Assembly: GCA_947683425.1 (NCBI GenBank)
Contig: CANTUQ010000055.1
Coordinates: 22,872,001-22,936,000 of the forward strand
Direction of reading: 5' to 3'
Length of the DNA: 64,000 bases
From: Excoecaria cochinchinensis
Taxonomy: Eukaryota; Streptophyta; Magnoliopsida; Malpighiales; Euphorbiaceae
How positions within the stretch are numbered: position 1 is the first letter of the stretch; each line of letters begins with the position of its first letter. The notes beneath the pieces were generated by a model. That model saw only the letters and a list, made by a program, of their open reading frames with translations, was not told the origin of the DNA and searched no databases. Made by a program: the position numbers and the translations under genes. Below are positions 45,812-57,439 of the stretch, in pieces.

Positions 45812-45990
45812 ACGTCACGGACGACTGAGCATGACTCGGACAGTCGTGCATAAGTCGGACGAGCATACTCCTCTCGGCCTTCAGTGAATTCTCGGTGGCA
45901 GAGCACAGGAAGAGTAGAGGAACACGACTCAGAGGGACGAGCACGAGTCGTGCTCCTTTAGCCGACTCGTGCTTGTCTCTTCTTCCTACA
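45812..45990 (+). repeat. CACGAGTCGTG-type dyads in LTR I
   Basis: Includes GAGCACGA-G-TCGTGCTC (8-bp arms, near 45938-45955), GCATGACTCGGACAG (45829-45843) and several CGACTCGTGC-like partial copies. About 1.04-1.21 kb from the LTR start. Confidence 0.7.
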
Positions 45991-46956
45991 CGTGCCTCTC
46001 CTGTTTTCCAAAAATTGGGTTTCAAATGTGTTTTTACATGGGGTTTTTACATTACATGGCACATTATGGAATTAATTGGTATTATCAGTTGATGATTGTT
46101 TTATTGCAAGATATATGTACATGATTTGTATTATTTTTATGCTTTAAATATGTATGATTATATATACATGGGTTAAACTTGTATTATATTTGGATGAGTT
46201 GTATTTGTGAGGTACTTGTACATGATTAATAAGATCACTATATGTGAATTTATGTCTATAATTTACATGCATATGGGTTATTAATTATAAAATATATGTA
46301 CATGACTAATAATATTGTACATGAGTTAAATGCATATGATTTACATGTTTATATTGAGATTTGTATAAGATGCATATGTTTCTAAATTTCATCAGCCTAT
46401 ATGTATATATATGAGTTACGTGAGTCACTTGTATTCATTTACATGATATGACGATGACACTTGAGTTCTTGAGTTATGCCCAATGATAAATATTGTAAAT
46501 TGTATCGCATATTGCATTTTGAAATACAATTGATTTATGAATGTCTAATGTCATGGTTCTTCATTATGAACATATTCTAGTAAAATGTGAAAATGTGTTA
46601 TGCATATCTCAATTCACGATTCTCCCCTAAGACTAATATGTTATAGTTAACATGAGAAGCACTATTGTATGATTAGGGTTTTGTATTGATGATCTTTGGT
46701 GTAATGGTGTTTCCATATCTAACTCTAGTATGCTTCCTAAAGGTGATTATTCACATAGTGTGTTGACTGAATTGTATGGTATGCTTATTTATTCTCATTT
46801 ATGCATGAATGATATACGAACAATTTGATGATTATCATGGAATGAGTTTGATTTACTATGCAAGCTTAAGAATTGTGATCCTTACTATTAATAATGTGCT
46901 ATGCTTAAATGTGATTGGTGTTATGCATGACTTGCGAGAGTCAGTCTAGTGGATAG

Positions 46957-47201
46957 TTAGGCATGCCTAATAGAGTCTATTTAGCTGCAGGACCTTTGGA
47001 CGTTTGGACCCTGATCAGGTCCCCGTTTGGTTCCTCGCGAAGCGTTTTTATGCGTTCGGATCCTCGCGATCCTTTTCTTATGTGTTTGGATCTTGTTTAA
47101 GGTCCCTACTGTAAAAATGTTTTAAAATTGATAAAATATAATGGTTTTCGACTCGTACCCGTAAGGTACGCTATGCGTTTGATTCATACCCGTAAGGTAC
47201 G
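46957..47201 (+). other. Hairpin ladder in LTR I
   Basis: TTAGGCATGCCTAA (46957-46970), GGACC/AGGTCC (47006-47022), GGATC/GATCC around TCGC (47058-47072), GGATCTT/AAGGTCC (47088-47105), GTACC/GGTAC (47155-47169) and a decayed copy at 47187-47200. Same order as in LTR E. Confidence 0.78.
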
Positions 47202-48251
47202 CTATGCGTTTACTCGTTATCCACTATTGTGAGTCAGCAGGTGTTCTGTTTGCTTTGATTCGTTTCGATATGATTATCAGAATGTGATATCCGAATGAGT
47301 ATGATTTTGGACATGCGAATCAGATATTCATCCGAATGTGATTATGAATCTCTGAATGGGTTGATTGTGACTCAAAAATGTGAATTTGGACATATTTATC
47401 TATATATATATGTATATCATATTGTGAATGTATTTGTATACCATCAGTTATGGATATAAGTGCTGGAATTAAAACGTGCATGACTGTGACCATGATCTTT
47501 CAAATGCCATGAATATATTTTATTATGTTATGCTTATGAGAATGTGAATCTGACTAGTTAGGTTATAAGCATATGAAATAATATTTATATGAATGTGAGC
47601 TTAAATTTACGGACTAATATGGTGATTTAGTATGTATATGAATGTGATTCTGTGCCGTTAACTATTATGGTAGCATGTGAACTAGTGTATGCTCTGAATG
47701 TAATATTTTGCTATATGTTCCTTTGGTTTCAACTATTGTAGTATCTTCGGTATGTTGTCATGTGTCTACGTTTCATGGCATGATATTTTATGTAATAAAG
47801 TTGCGCAGTGGAAGTGTGGTGTTTTGACGTCTTTCCTTGGGTTTCGGCCAGTGCGTGTGTGTGTACTATGGCATGACAAAAGTATGTTTCGATAGCTAGT
47901 ATTCTTGGCATGATAGTTGGGTGCTTTGTATAACATGCGAATGGGTTTTCAGTTAAGGTATGGGTACTTAGATATGACAATTGCATGTGTAAATCTCATG
48001 TGACTACGCACGGTAAGGTACTGATATCCGATACCTCAGTAAGTATATGCGTGTGAGATTGTATGTAGTTCTGCATGATAATACTTCTATTATGTATGGT
48101 ATTCTGTCTGCCTTAGTTGTTTTCGACATGAGTATTTGGATATGGATATGAGTGTCCGAATGAATGTCTTTAATATGCAAGCGTGATTATATATGTGATA
48201 TGAATGTTTGCATGTGCCATTTGCACGTATTATGCCTTGACGACCATTCTT

Positions 48252-48337
48252 GACGACCATTTTGAATGGTGGTCCATATTGCTTGTGTGTTCTCTCCACT
48301 AAGCATTTATCGCTTAGCACGGGTTCTTTTCCCGTGC
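48252..48337 (+). other. Three-hairpin cassette in LTR I
   Basis: GACGACCAT/ATGGTGGTC (48252-48274, preceded by a partial duplicate of its left arm at 48239-48248), CTAAGCA-TTTAT-CGCTTAG (48299-48317, one mismatch) and GCACGGG/CCCGTGC (48317-48337, perfect 7-bp stem), then AGGTGG. Ends 428 bp before the LTR end. Confidence 0.87.
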
Positions 48338-48913
48338 AGGTGGCAGGTTTGGTTCAAGTCGAGCATCTGCAAGGTTGGCCACATAGAAGCTAGAAGTTTT
48401 GTATTTTGTTCAGCTTTTGTATTTCTGTGGTCTTATGTATATGTAAGGATTTGGATGTGATTTTGGGCTATGTAAATGTTATCATATTTTTGTATTAAGT
48501 TACCCCTTTGTTTTATCATTCGCCTTATGCTTTCGCTGAATGATCATATGTATGCTTGTGTATATGCTTTCGCTCAGTGCCTGCGTGTGTGTGAGTTAAT
48601 GCACAACCAGTCTTTGCCCGCAAGGTAAGTTTTTAATTATCCCCTATTTATGCGTGTATGATTATTTATGAATGTATGCTTCTGCATAGTGTATGTGTGC
48701 ATGTATGTGAGTAAGCATCGGTAGCGCACCCGCGTCCTTCCAACGGGGACGTAGGGGGTGTTACATTTCATCTATCTCTTCACTAGGATTTGACTCTATA
48801 ATCACTCTACAAAACAAGGAAAACAACATCTGCATTATGGCCACACACTAAATAGACTCATATCAATTCTACTCATTATGAATCCTATAGTCCAGAATCG
48901 CTTAAACCTATGC

Positions 48914-48925
48914 TCTGATACCATA
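48914..48925 (-). other. Primer-binding site of TR-GAG 2 (initiator tRNA-Met)
   Basis: GCTCTGATACCA on +, that is TGGTATCAGAGC in sense, five bases after the LTR end at 48931. Confidence 0.9.
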
Positions 48926-48930
48926 ACTTG

Positions 48931-48961
48931 TAATGCTCAAATACCCCTTAGGAGGATATTG
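48931..48961 (-). repeat. 5' LTR remnant of TR-GAG 2
   Basis: TGTAATGCTCAAATACCCC and GGAGGATAT match 37166-37196 of the 3' LTR with one C/T difference. Homology stops at about 48961, so nearly all of this LTR is missing. Confidence 0.85.
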
Positions 48962-50014
48962 AAGTCGGTCAAATTGTAACCCTAGTCTCTAAGACTTAGT
49001 ATAGAGCAAGTAGGGTGTCGAACACTAGGAATCTTAGAGTAATTTTATATTAATCGAATAGATATTTAGATGGATAGGCAATTGACATAAAAGTAGTTAA
49101 AATGTTTTTAAATACCTAAATTACTAAGAGTTATGATTACTCTAATTAATCTAAATGAATTTAAACAATATATATAAAAATGTATATTAGAATTACAAAT
49201 GAGAATAAATCAAGAATCTTAACCATAGATATACATATAATACATATAATGATTGGAGAATATGGCAACAATCCTTAAAAGCAACTCTCGTTGTCAATTA
49301 AAGGCATTTTCATTTAGAGTCTACAAGCACTCTTATGACATTGTAGAGATAAACAAAAACCATTAAGTTCTATGCCAATACTTTAACCCCTTAAAGTGGA
49401 TTTCTTGTCTCTAAGTACTTCATACCCTTTAAGTAAATTTAATTGTTTTTCCACCAAAATGCCCCAATTCTCATTGTAAAATTTGATTAACAAGTTATAT
49501 ATGGTGATCAAACATGAACATACTTCATACTCAATTGAACTTAAATCATTCATGCATTTGAAAAGATGGAAAAGATAGTTTTTAATATTAATTCATCATT
49601 GTAATTCTAATACACAAAGACTTAGTCAAAGTACATCTTATCTAAAATTAAACAATAACAAGAAAGTATTCTAAACATTAAACAAATAATAAGAGAAAGG
49701 AGAGAAGAATTTGGTTGATGAATCTCTTCAATACTCTTCAGGAAATTTACTTGATGTTAACTAGATCTCTTTGTATTTTTCTTATTTTTTTTGACTTTAT
49801 CTCTTTTTCATTCTCATATATATTTATATCCCCCTTTTTGGAAGTTACTTGTATGTATTTATAGGCTTCTTGCCAACCCTTCTCATGCCTCTTGTAAACA
49901 GGTGTGAATGTAAAAAGGTGCCTCGAAGGGGTATGATGAAATGATACATCATTTGGGAGAAATTGGGTATGCCGACTCGAAACATGTGTGCCGACTCAGA
50001 CTTGAGTGTGCACC
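48962..50014 (-). other. Unassigned AT-rich segment with a minus-strand promoter-like site
   Basis: No coding similarity seen. The segment starts where the TR-GAG 2 LTR homology stops and ends at the left LTR of element M. On the minus strand it has a GAGTCGGC-containing pair (about 49970-50000), a TATA box at 49855-49863 and then AT-rich sequence. This layout resembles the U3/R part of an LTR, but neither terminus is visible. Confidence 0.4.
49855..49863 (-). promoter_or_regulatory. TATA box in the unassigned segment
   Basis: Minus-strand TATAAATAC preceded by GC-richer sequence; strong match, function inferred only. Confidence 0.45.
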
Positions 50015-51339
50015 TGTGACGTGCGCCGAACTCCGAGTGCCCCGAACAACCCGCCTTTAGGGTGTTCGGGAGAGGTTCATGGAACTTGTAAGGGATTTAC
50101 AAGTGCGTCTATTTTGGACAACAAGGAGGTATTTTGGAGTTGCCACCCAATAGAACATTGAAAAAGATCGTCTAGCCTCACTGAACCTAAGACAGTGCAT
50201 GTGTTTCTATTTTGGGCAATCAGAGATATTTTAAACACCTCCTTCCAATAGAACATTGGGAGGATCCTCTAATCTTGTGAAGCCTAAGACAATGCATATA
50301 CGTCTATTTTGGACAAGCCAGAGATATTTTGGACACCTCTTTCCAATAAAACACTGGAAAGATCATCTAATCTCGTAGAGCCTAAGACCATGCAAATTGG
50401 GCCTAATTTGGGCAACAAGAGATATTTTGGAGACCCCACTCCAATAAAATATTAAGATGATCCTCTAACCTCATTGAGCCTAAGACCAGAGAAGGTTCGA
50501 GACTTTTCATTTATTCATATCTTGGTTAAAGTTACGATTGAGTTTTAACTACAAGATTTCATTCCTTTTCTCATACAATTTAATGCATTAATTAAAGCGC
50601 AAGCCGATCATATAATGAAAGCGGTAAATAAAAGCAACAGTAAAATAAAGTAAATAAAAAATACAATAGATTACAATAAAACTAGAGGCGAAATACAACC
50701 CCCATTGTAAATGACATGTAAATCATACATAAAACGGGATATTTATTAAAGATGAGGACATTGGTCTTCGCATGCATGCTTAAAAGAAAAAGTGTTAAAG
50801 GTGATGGTTTATTTGGGTATAAAAAACTAGGACATTGGTCCCATTTTATTAGAAAAATATCAAATTAATTAATATAAATATTTTTGTGATTTTCTTTTTT
50901 AAACGTGCATAAAATAAATAATTTTATTAAAAATTACATGATAAAGTAAATGAACAAGGTAAATAAAGAAAATAATACAAATAATGCAAATAAATGGTCA
51001 AACCAAACGAGTCTCCTGGATTTCCCCGTTTGCTCGCGAGAATGCCCAAAAAGGAAAAATGGATATTGGAGTAAAAAATAAATACAAAAAAAATGAATGT
51101 TAGTTATTAAATCAAGAAAGTTAATCAATGAAACAAATAAAATGATAAATAATAAACTAAAATAAAATAAGATGACATGAAAGATGACAAATGAATTAAA
51201 ATATTAATAAATTAAAATAACTGAAAAAAATGCATTATGAATGATAAAGGAATTAAAGGATATGATTGAAATAAATAAAACAACATGTTAATGAGTTAAT
51301 ACATAAAAATATAAACATGATAATAATATAATAATAATG

Positions 51340-51394
<55 letters not shown>

Positions 51395-52469
51395 TAATAA
51401 AATAATTATAATAATTATAATAATTAAATGATAATAATAATATATAAACATGTTAAATAAAATAAATATACAAACAATAGAATAAATAAATAAATGAAAA
51501 CAATAAAAATTTACATGTTAATCAATTAAATATGAACAAAAATAAATAAAAGAAAATAAAAAAAGAGATCAAACCTAGAATGTTTATCCTCAGAGTTCGG
51601 ATTCGAATAAACGAAAAAAGTGATTGATTTACTTACTTTGTTTTGCAAAATTAGAGTAGAATTTAATAAAAAATTGAAATTTTATTCTAAGAAATAAATT
51701 GCAAAAAGGTGAAATAAAATAAAAATTCTCAAGAACAGAGAATTAATTTCTTTGTCTAAAGAATGATTATTGATTAAAAAAATAATTTTTATTTGAAAAA
51801 GAAATAAAAATAATAAAAGAAAAATGAAAATTGTCAAGAACAAAGAATAAATTTTTTTGTCTCAAGAAAAAATCTTCATAAACAAATTAAACTTTTTAAC
51901 TTAAAAGAATTTTTATTTTGAGGAGAAAACCTAAAAAATGTAGAGAGGATTTTTGTTGAAAAAAAAAGAAGAGAAAAATGAATTCCCCCTTTTTTGTTTC
52001 ATCTTATTCTATATATATCAAGAAAAAAAAGAGAAAAATAATTAATTAAGGAAGAAACCCTTAATTAATTCAACTATTATTTATCTATATTTTAGAAATG
52101 AAAAAAATCATGAAAAACCTTAAAAAATGGGATAAAAAATCAAATTTGGTGAAAAAATCCCGAAAAAAATCAATTTTGGGCCAAAATCAGCATTTTCGGT
52201 GGAACTGGGGCGATCGATGCCCGTTGGTGCCGCAGCGCCTCGACGCGGCCGATTTTTTTTTATTTTTTAAATTTACCTAAAAATACTATAATTTTCATAC
52301 TCCATTTTTCAAATTTAATTTTTACTTTTAAAATTATTTTTATTTTTTTTTGTTTTAAAAAGCAATCTTGACAAGGAAATCACCACTTCCAACCTTTTTG
52401 CTCGTGAACAGGCGTCTTATCATCATTGGGTAACTCTGATCTAGGCTACCTCAGGACCCAGTGTCTACA
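50015..52469 (-). repeat. 3' LTR of element M (2455 bp)
   Basis: Sense start TGTAGACACTGGGTCCTGAG at 52469 after the PPT; end GGCGCACGTCACA at 50015. The outer 535 bp (50015-50755) match 59820-60549 of the 5' LTR. AT-rich, with an AAT microsatellite. Confidence 0.88.
51333..51415. repeat. AAT microsatellite
   Basis: About 20 AAT/ATA triplets in the M 3' LTR; the 5' LTR is truncated before this point. Confidence 0.95.
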
Positions 52470-52487
52470 TTTGTCCCCAATTTTGGA
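52470..52487 (-). other. Polypurine tract of element M
   Basis: Minus-strand AAAATTGGGGACAAA directly before TGTAGACAC; same tract as in element A. Confidence 0.75.
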
Positions 52488-52639
52488 GAAACTAGTGCAC
52501 TGGTGCCTAGATGAGCCAAAATTCAGAGAAGAATGAAAGAAATGCGAACCTGAGGCAGTCTTTTCCTATTTGCCATGCCGAATGGATGTCTCCAAGAGGA
52601 TTTTCTCTAATTTGTAGATTAGTGCCTCTAAGAGGACTT

Positions 52640-53290
52640 TGGAGGTTTGTCACTTAAAAGTACTTTGGAGATTTGCCTCTTAAGAGGACTTGGAGGTTTG
52701 CCTCTTAAGAGGTCAGTGAACTGCCTCTTAAAAGGTCTTGGAGATTGCCTCTTAAGAGGTCTTAGAGATTGCCTCTTAAGAGGTTTTGGGGAAATGCCTC
52801 TTAAGAGGTCTTGGTGGTTTGCCTCTTAAGAGGTCTTGGAGATTTCCTCTTAAAAGGTTTTGGAGAAATGCCTCTTAAGAGGTCTTAGAGAGTTGCCTCT
52901 TAAGAGGTCTTGGAGATTGCCTTTTAAGAGGTCTTATAGATTGCCTCTTAAGAGGCTTTGCAGAAATGCCTCTTAAGAGGTCTCAGAGGTTTGCCTCTTA
53001 AGAGGCCTCGGAGGATTGCCTCTTAAGAGGTCTTAAAGGATTGCCTCTTAAGAGGTCTTGGAGTTTTGCCTCTTAAGAGGTCTTGGAGGTTTGCCTCTTA
53101 AGAGGTCTTGGGGATTTGCCTCCTAAGAGGTCTTTGTGATATGCCTCTTAAGAGGTCTCGGAGGATTACCTCTTAAGAAGTCTTGGAGGTTTGCCTCTTA
53201 AGAGATCTTGGAGATATGCCTCTTAAGAGGTCTTGGAGGATTGCCTCTTAAGAGGTCTTGGAGGTTTGCCTCTTAAGAGGTCTTGGAAAT
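52640..53290 (-). repeat. CCTCTTAAGAGG tandem array in the 3' region of element M
   Basis: About 25 units of about 26 bp (GCCTCTTAAGAGGTCTTGGA plus a short variable tail). Each is centred on the perfect 12-base palindrome CCTCTTAAGAGG. It lies about 170 bp from the PPT, the same place as the array of A. In sense orientation the unit reads ACCTCTTAAGAGGCAAA, close to A's AAGTCCTCTGAGGAGGCAAA. Confidence 0.92.
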
Positions 53291-54392
53291 TGGCTTAAAC
53301 CTATGTTGACTTCATCTTGACATGTTTGTCCAGCATGGATGGGCGCTAATGTTGAGCTGAAGTTGTCCGCGACTCTCCTTCGTGCATGTGATCATTATTT
53401 TTACTTTTCCTATAAAGTTGTGTGCACAGGAATATATACAAAAAATTGTGTGTGCACGTGAAAAGTTATATGCAGATACTTGCCACTACGGTTTTCATCT
53501 CTAACGACCTTCTTTTTTTCTTCTTTTTTTTTTTCTTTTTTTTTTTGTCCAGCGGCCGTATGGATTTCGGCTTTCCTCATGAAGGTACTGTATGATTAGC
53601 TCAAGATAATGACGGGCAAGTCAGCTGAAACATCAGGATGATGATAGTCATGGAGGCCGTATAGGAAAATAGAAACAATGTGCTACTTTTATACTGGGAC
53701 TTAAACAATTTTGAGTATGCGAGATAGGGTGCTCCATTTATATTAATATATTATGGCATAAATGAGCATGTTCCAGTCCGATTTCATCACATATGATCAT
53801 CATTTGGCATTAATCTTAAAAATACAAAACCCTATCTAATCTCGAGATGGATCCCAAAAACATCAAACTCCTATTATCAATCAGCCCTTTCGGGTTTTCA
53901 TGATTGAACATTTTCTCTTTGCCCCTAATTTTTGCCCAAGATGCCTTTTCGGTTTTCACCTTGACGAGGTGATTAATTTTAGTGAGGCTACCTTTTTTTG
54001 GTTTTCGACCCGTGGGGATTTTATTTTCTTTTTTTTTAGCCTTTTCCATTAAACGTCCCTTAGTCTGTCGGCATTTAATGGTTTCTTTGAACTTACTTCC
54101 ATCCTCTTTAGTCGAGAGGGCTGCTTCTTTTAACAGTGGCTCTTTTTTAGCACCAAAGGCTTCATCTTGACCCTTATGCAAATTGGCTGAAATGGTGAGT
54201 TCTCCGTTTGGAACTTGGATATGAAATTTTGCCTCTTGCTTTTGTCGGCTTTAGCGGCTCAATTTCTGAAGTGGTCTTTAATGGTTGGGATTGAGTTATT
54301 TCTTGTGAAGGCCTAGAGTTTCATTTGTTTAAGCCCTTTAATGATCGAAGTTTGACTTCATTGAGTTGCATCGTATGCATCCTAGACTTTAA
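53291..54392 (-). other. 3' region of element M with a short Lys-rich frame
   Basis: Homologous to the 3' region of A; contains poly-T tracts (53510-53545). A 121-codon minus-strand frame (54181-53816) is open and very rich in Lys (K-A-K-K-K-E-N-K, R-K-P-K-K-G). The homologous part of A is broken, so I would not call it a gene. Confidence 0.5.
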
Positions 54393-54643
54393 GGAGGCAA
54401 AGGAATGGCTTTCGAAATTTTTCTCTTCATGATGTTGGCATGTTGAAGCAGCGCTGTCCCAAAGATGCTCTTGTCATCATTCTAGGTCCATGCAAAGGCC
54501 TTTTCTTTTCTTTTTTTTTTTTTCTCAGAATCTTCCTCTCTTCAGGAGTTAATATTAGATGCCAATGAGATCTCGAGATTGAATGAGGCAGTATTCATTA
54601 AGTTAATGTCAAATGTAAATGACTTGTGGTTATGATCATGCAT
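54393..54643 (-). repeat. 250-bp direct duplication, left copy (pre-RT remnant of M)
   Basis: GGAGGCAAAGGAATGGCTTT to GATCATGCA; repeated at 57013-57267 with about 7% differences. In sense it encodes the pre-RT block (H-D-H, F-T-F-D-I-N, A-S-N-I-N-S) and the start of the deleted region. Directly abuts LTR N. Confidence 0.85.
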
Positions 54644-55023
54644 AGCACCCCCTACCCATACGTAGAAGAACCCATCTGCAATGGAGTGAGAACCTGTATA
54701 AGCAAGGGTGTCACCAAGCAAAATAATACAATAAACATACATTCACATATAATATACATACAGAAATACAGCAGAATTAAAACTTTTAAACAAAATGATC
54801 ATTCATAGATGTACTAATAATATTCATTACAAGAATGTTCTGATATTACAAAATAATTACATCTCCCGAAATACAAGGCGGAAGCTGAACAAAAGAATAA
54901 TACAATGAGAGTTCACTATTACAAAAAGAATCATATAACAAAAAGCTAAATCCTAAAATCAATTCCCTCTGTGTTGGCTTGACTTGCGGCGACTCTCTCA
55001 AAAGCTTTACACCTTTCGCACCT

Positions 55024-55109
55024 GCACGGATGAAACACCCATGCTAAGCGATAACGCTTAGTGGGGAAACAAACAACAATAATATGGACGGCCATTCACA
55101 ATAGTCGTC
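55024..55109 (-). other. Three-hairpin cassette in LTR N
   Basis: GCACGG/CCATGC (55024-55044, one mismatch), CTAAGCG-ATAA-CGCTTAG (55044-55061, perfect) and GACGGCCATT/AATAGTCGTC (55087-55109, two weak positions). TTAGGCATGCCTAA at 55494-55507. Confidence 0.82.
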
Positions 55110-55659
55110 GAGGAAAAATGCATACATAATGGCATATGCTGATAATCATAAGACATAATCATAATTGAATCACATTCATAAGCATTCAAAGGCTCATAAT
55201 CACATTCATATGCTAACTGATTCACATGATCATAAATAGAGTTATTCAGAATTCACATTCTTATAATACAACCAAAACATAGGACATGCTGACTCACAAG
55301 AGTGGATAACGAGTGAACGCATGGCGGTACCTTACGGGTACGAATCGAAAAGCAACATCCCATTTTCTCATTCAAAAACATTTTACAGAGGGGATCTTAA
55401 ATAAGATCCAAACACATTGAGGTTCGCAAGGAACCAAACAAGGGACCTGATCAGGGTCCAAACGGAACAAAGGGCTGCAGCTACTGAACTCTATTAGGCA
55501 TGCCTAACTATCCACGAAACTAACTCTTGTAGGTCATGCATAATTCATCAAATCACATTTACATAATTCATAAAATTATCCATGCATAATTCTAAAAGCA
55601 TCACAAGTTCGGAAACCAGACATCAAAAGCATAAAAGAAAACTCAAGTTGAAGCTAGGA

Positions 55660-55955
55660 GGTGTTGCGCTTGAGACAGAGGCAAAAACTGGCCCCAGGTC
55701 GAGATCACGGCAGTTTTTGTGCTCGCGCGAAGATAGAAGCACATCTCACTATCGCGCTCAAGACAGTGAGCGGCCAGCAAAAGCTATCACGCACAGGCGC
55801 GCGCTCGCAAAAGAGAATTGCCCAAATCTGCTCGGTAGTCGACCACTCTATCGCGCTCGTGACAGAGAGCTCTCGCTGTGGTGGCTCGGCAACCCAACGC
55901 TCAGCCACGCACAAAGGCTGAATTCATCGAGATCTATTGCGCTGGTGACAGAGTC
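55660..55955 (-). repeat. TCGCGCTCGTGACAG-type dyads in LTR N
   Basis: Partial dyads such as CTATCGCGCTCGTGACAGAG and GCGCTCAAGACAGTGAGCGG, similar to those of LTR J but more decayed; about 1.06-1.35 kb from the LTR start. Confidence 0.7.
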
Positions 55956-56694
55956 GTGATTTCCAGCTCTTACGCAAAAATATGCAGAAAAACACACTCC
56001 CAAAATCACCCAAACCTCCAATTGACTTCAAAAATCAACCCCACACAAATTGATCATTCAAGTCATCTTAATTACCCTAAAACCCAACTTTTAAACCACA
56101 AATAATAATTTAATTACACAAATAACATAATCAAAATCCTCACTTTAGAAAACCAGAAATTCCTCTTTAAGTTCAACCACAAATTCATATCTTGGTTCAA
56201 TTACTCATAATCCAAGCATCTCAACCAAAAAGAATCATTACCCACATCATTTAGATACAAATACACATATTATATCTCATCAATTACCAGCCATTCAATA
56301 AAGAACACAAAATCACATAAAATGCACAAAGAAATTAGAAATTCCCAAACCTGTAAATTCCTATGCTCCTAGTTGCAAGCTCTGCTACCACTCGCCTTCT
56401 CTTTCCCATTGGGATCACGAGTAGGTGCTTCTAAACCCGGAAACCCAAGAACCATACAAACACAAAAATCCTAGATTAAGAACACATCTAACAAAGATCA
56501 AGAGAAAAGATGGAGAAGAAGAGAAAACCCACTAAAACTTACCAATTAAAGCTTAAGAGATGATCAATTTCACCAAAACCACTTGGATCAAAGCTAATGC
56601 ACACTTGAAGAGAAATGAGGAAGAGGAGATAAAGAGAAGAAGAAGAAGAATGGGAAAAAGGCAGCAAAATAACTGCTTCCTCTTCTCTCTCCTT

Positions 56695-56703
56695 CTATTT
56701 ATA
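56695..56703 (-). promoter_or_regulatory. TATA box in LTR N
   Basis: Minus-strand TATAAATAG, about 310 bp from the LTR start, preceded in sense by a CCACC/GGTGACATG block. Confidence 0.6.
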
Positions 56704-57012
56704 CCTACTTCCTAAAACCCTAGCCGCATGTCACCCTATCTTTGGTGGACCTTGATAACTCACACCCTACACCCATATAAGACACTACACACAAGACTAA
56801 CCCTCACCAATTCACACACTACTCCCCTATGAGCATGCACACACACTAACAAGACCCATACACACACACCCTAATATCAAACATGCACCCACACTCTAAT
56901 AAAGGCCACAAAATATACATATAATCCAAAATACCATTAACATATGCCAAAACACTCACAGACACACATGCAATCATGGCTCAAACTACTAGGGGGAAAA
57001 CGGGGTGTGACA

Positions 57013-57267
57013 AGAGGCAAAGGAATGGCTTTCAAAATTTTGCTCTTCATCATGTTGGCATGTTGAAGCAACGCTGTCCCAAAGATGCTCTTATCAATTC
57101 TTAGCACATCATTCAAGGTCCATGCAAAGGCCTTTTCTTTTTTTTTTCTCCGAATCTTCCTCTCTTCAGGAGTTAATATTAGATGCCAATGAGATCTCGA
57201 GATTGAATGAGGCAGTATTTATTAAGTTTATATCAAATGTAAATGACTTGTGGCTATGATCATGCAT
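57013..57267 (-). repeat. 250-bp direct duplication, right copy
   Basis: Same sequence as 54393-54643, but here it continues without interruption into M's internal region (57268 onward), so this copy is in its original context on that side. Confidence 0.85.
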
Positions 57268-57439
57268 AGTGAAATCATGAGAGACATAAGCAAAAATTCA
57301 TTGATATGATTAATGTAAACAGTACTGCATACATGAAAATTGAAAAAAGTTCAAAAATAAAATGAAAAGCACATCTAATAGAAAATCTTCTCTCCTACTT
57401 CTTGCTATGCGGTAGCCACCTTCTGGGACTCTTTATTGG

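Larger units (their letters stand above)
44776..48765 (+). mobile_element. Solo LTR I (chromovirus type, 3990 bp)
   Basis: TGTCACACCCTAAATCAGGCC at 44776 and GTAGGGGGTGTTACA at 48765, with target duplication TTTCA at 44771-44775 and 48766-48770. Homologous in opposite orientation to H. It lies in TR-GAG 2 gag. A CCAAT box (AGCCAATAGGAGG, 44986-44998) sits about 210 bp in. Confidence 0.93.
37166..48961 (-). mobile_element. TR-GAG 2: gag-only LTR retrotransposon containing solo LTRs J and I
   Basis: Minus strand: 3' LTR (37166-43457, with J inside), PPT, gag (43572-44775 and 48771-48838, with I inside), initiator-Met primer site (48914-48925) and a 31-bp 5' LTR remnant. Without the insertions the internal region is about 1.5 kb and the LTR about 2.0 kb. 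Only gag is encoded. Such elements are described in plants as TR-GAGs. It is inserted in LTR G; GTCAC (37161-37165) is the predicted target duplication. Confidence 0.88.
54643..57012 (-). mobile_element. LTR N (chromovirus type, about 2.37 kb), flanked by a 250-bp duplication
   Basis: Left end TAGCACCCCCTACCCATACG, right end AAAACGGGGTGTGACA, like LTRs C and E. There is no 5-bp target duplication: instead 54393-54643 is repeated at 57013-57267. Contains a TATA box, hairpin ladder and cassette. Left boundary uncertain by a few bases because the terminal TGTAAC is decayed. Confidence 0.87.

Noticed and set aside
29403..48961. Independent pol deletions in the two TR-GAG copies
   Set aside because: Both share the same gag-to-PPT junction and alignable downstream sequence.
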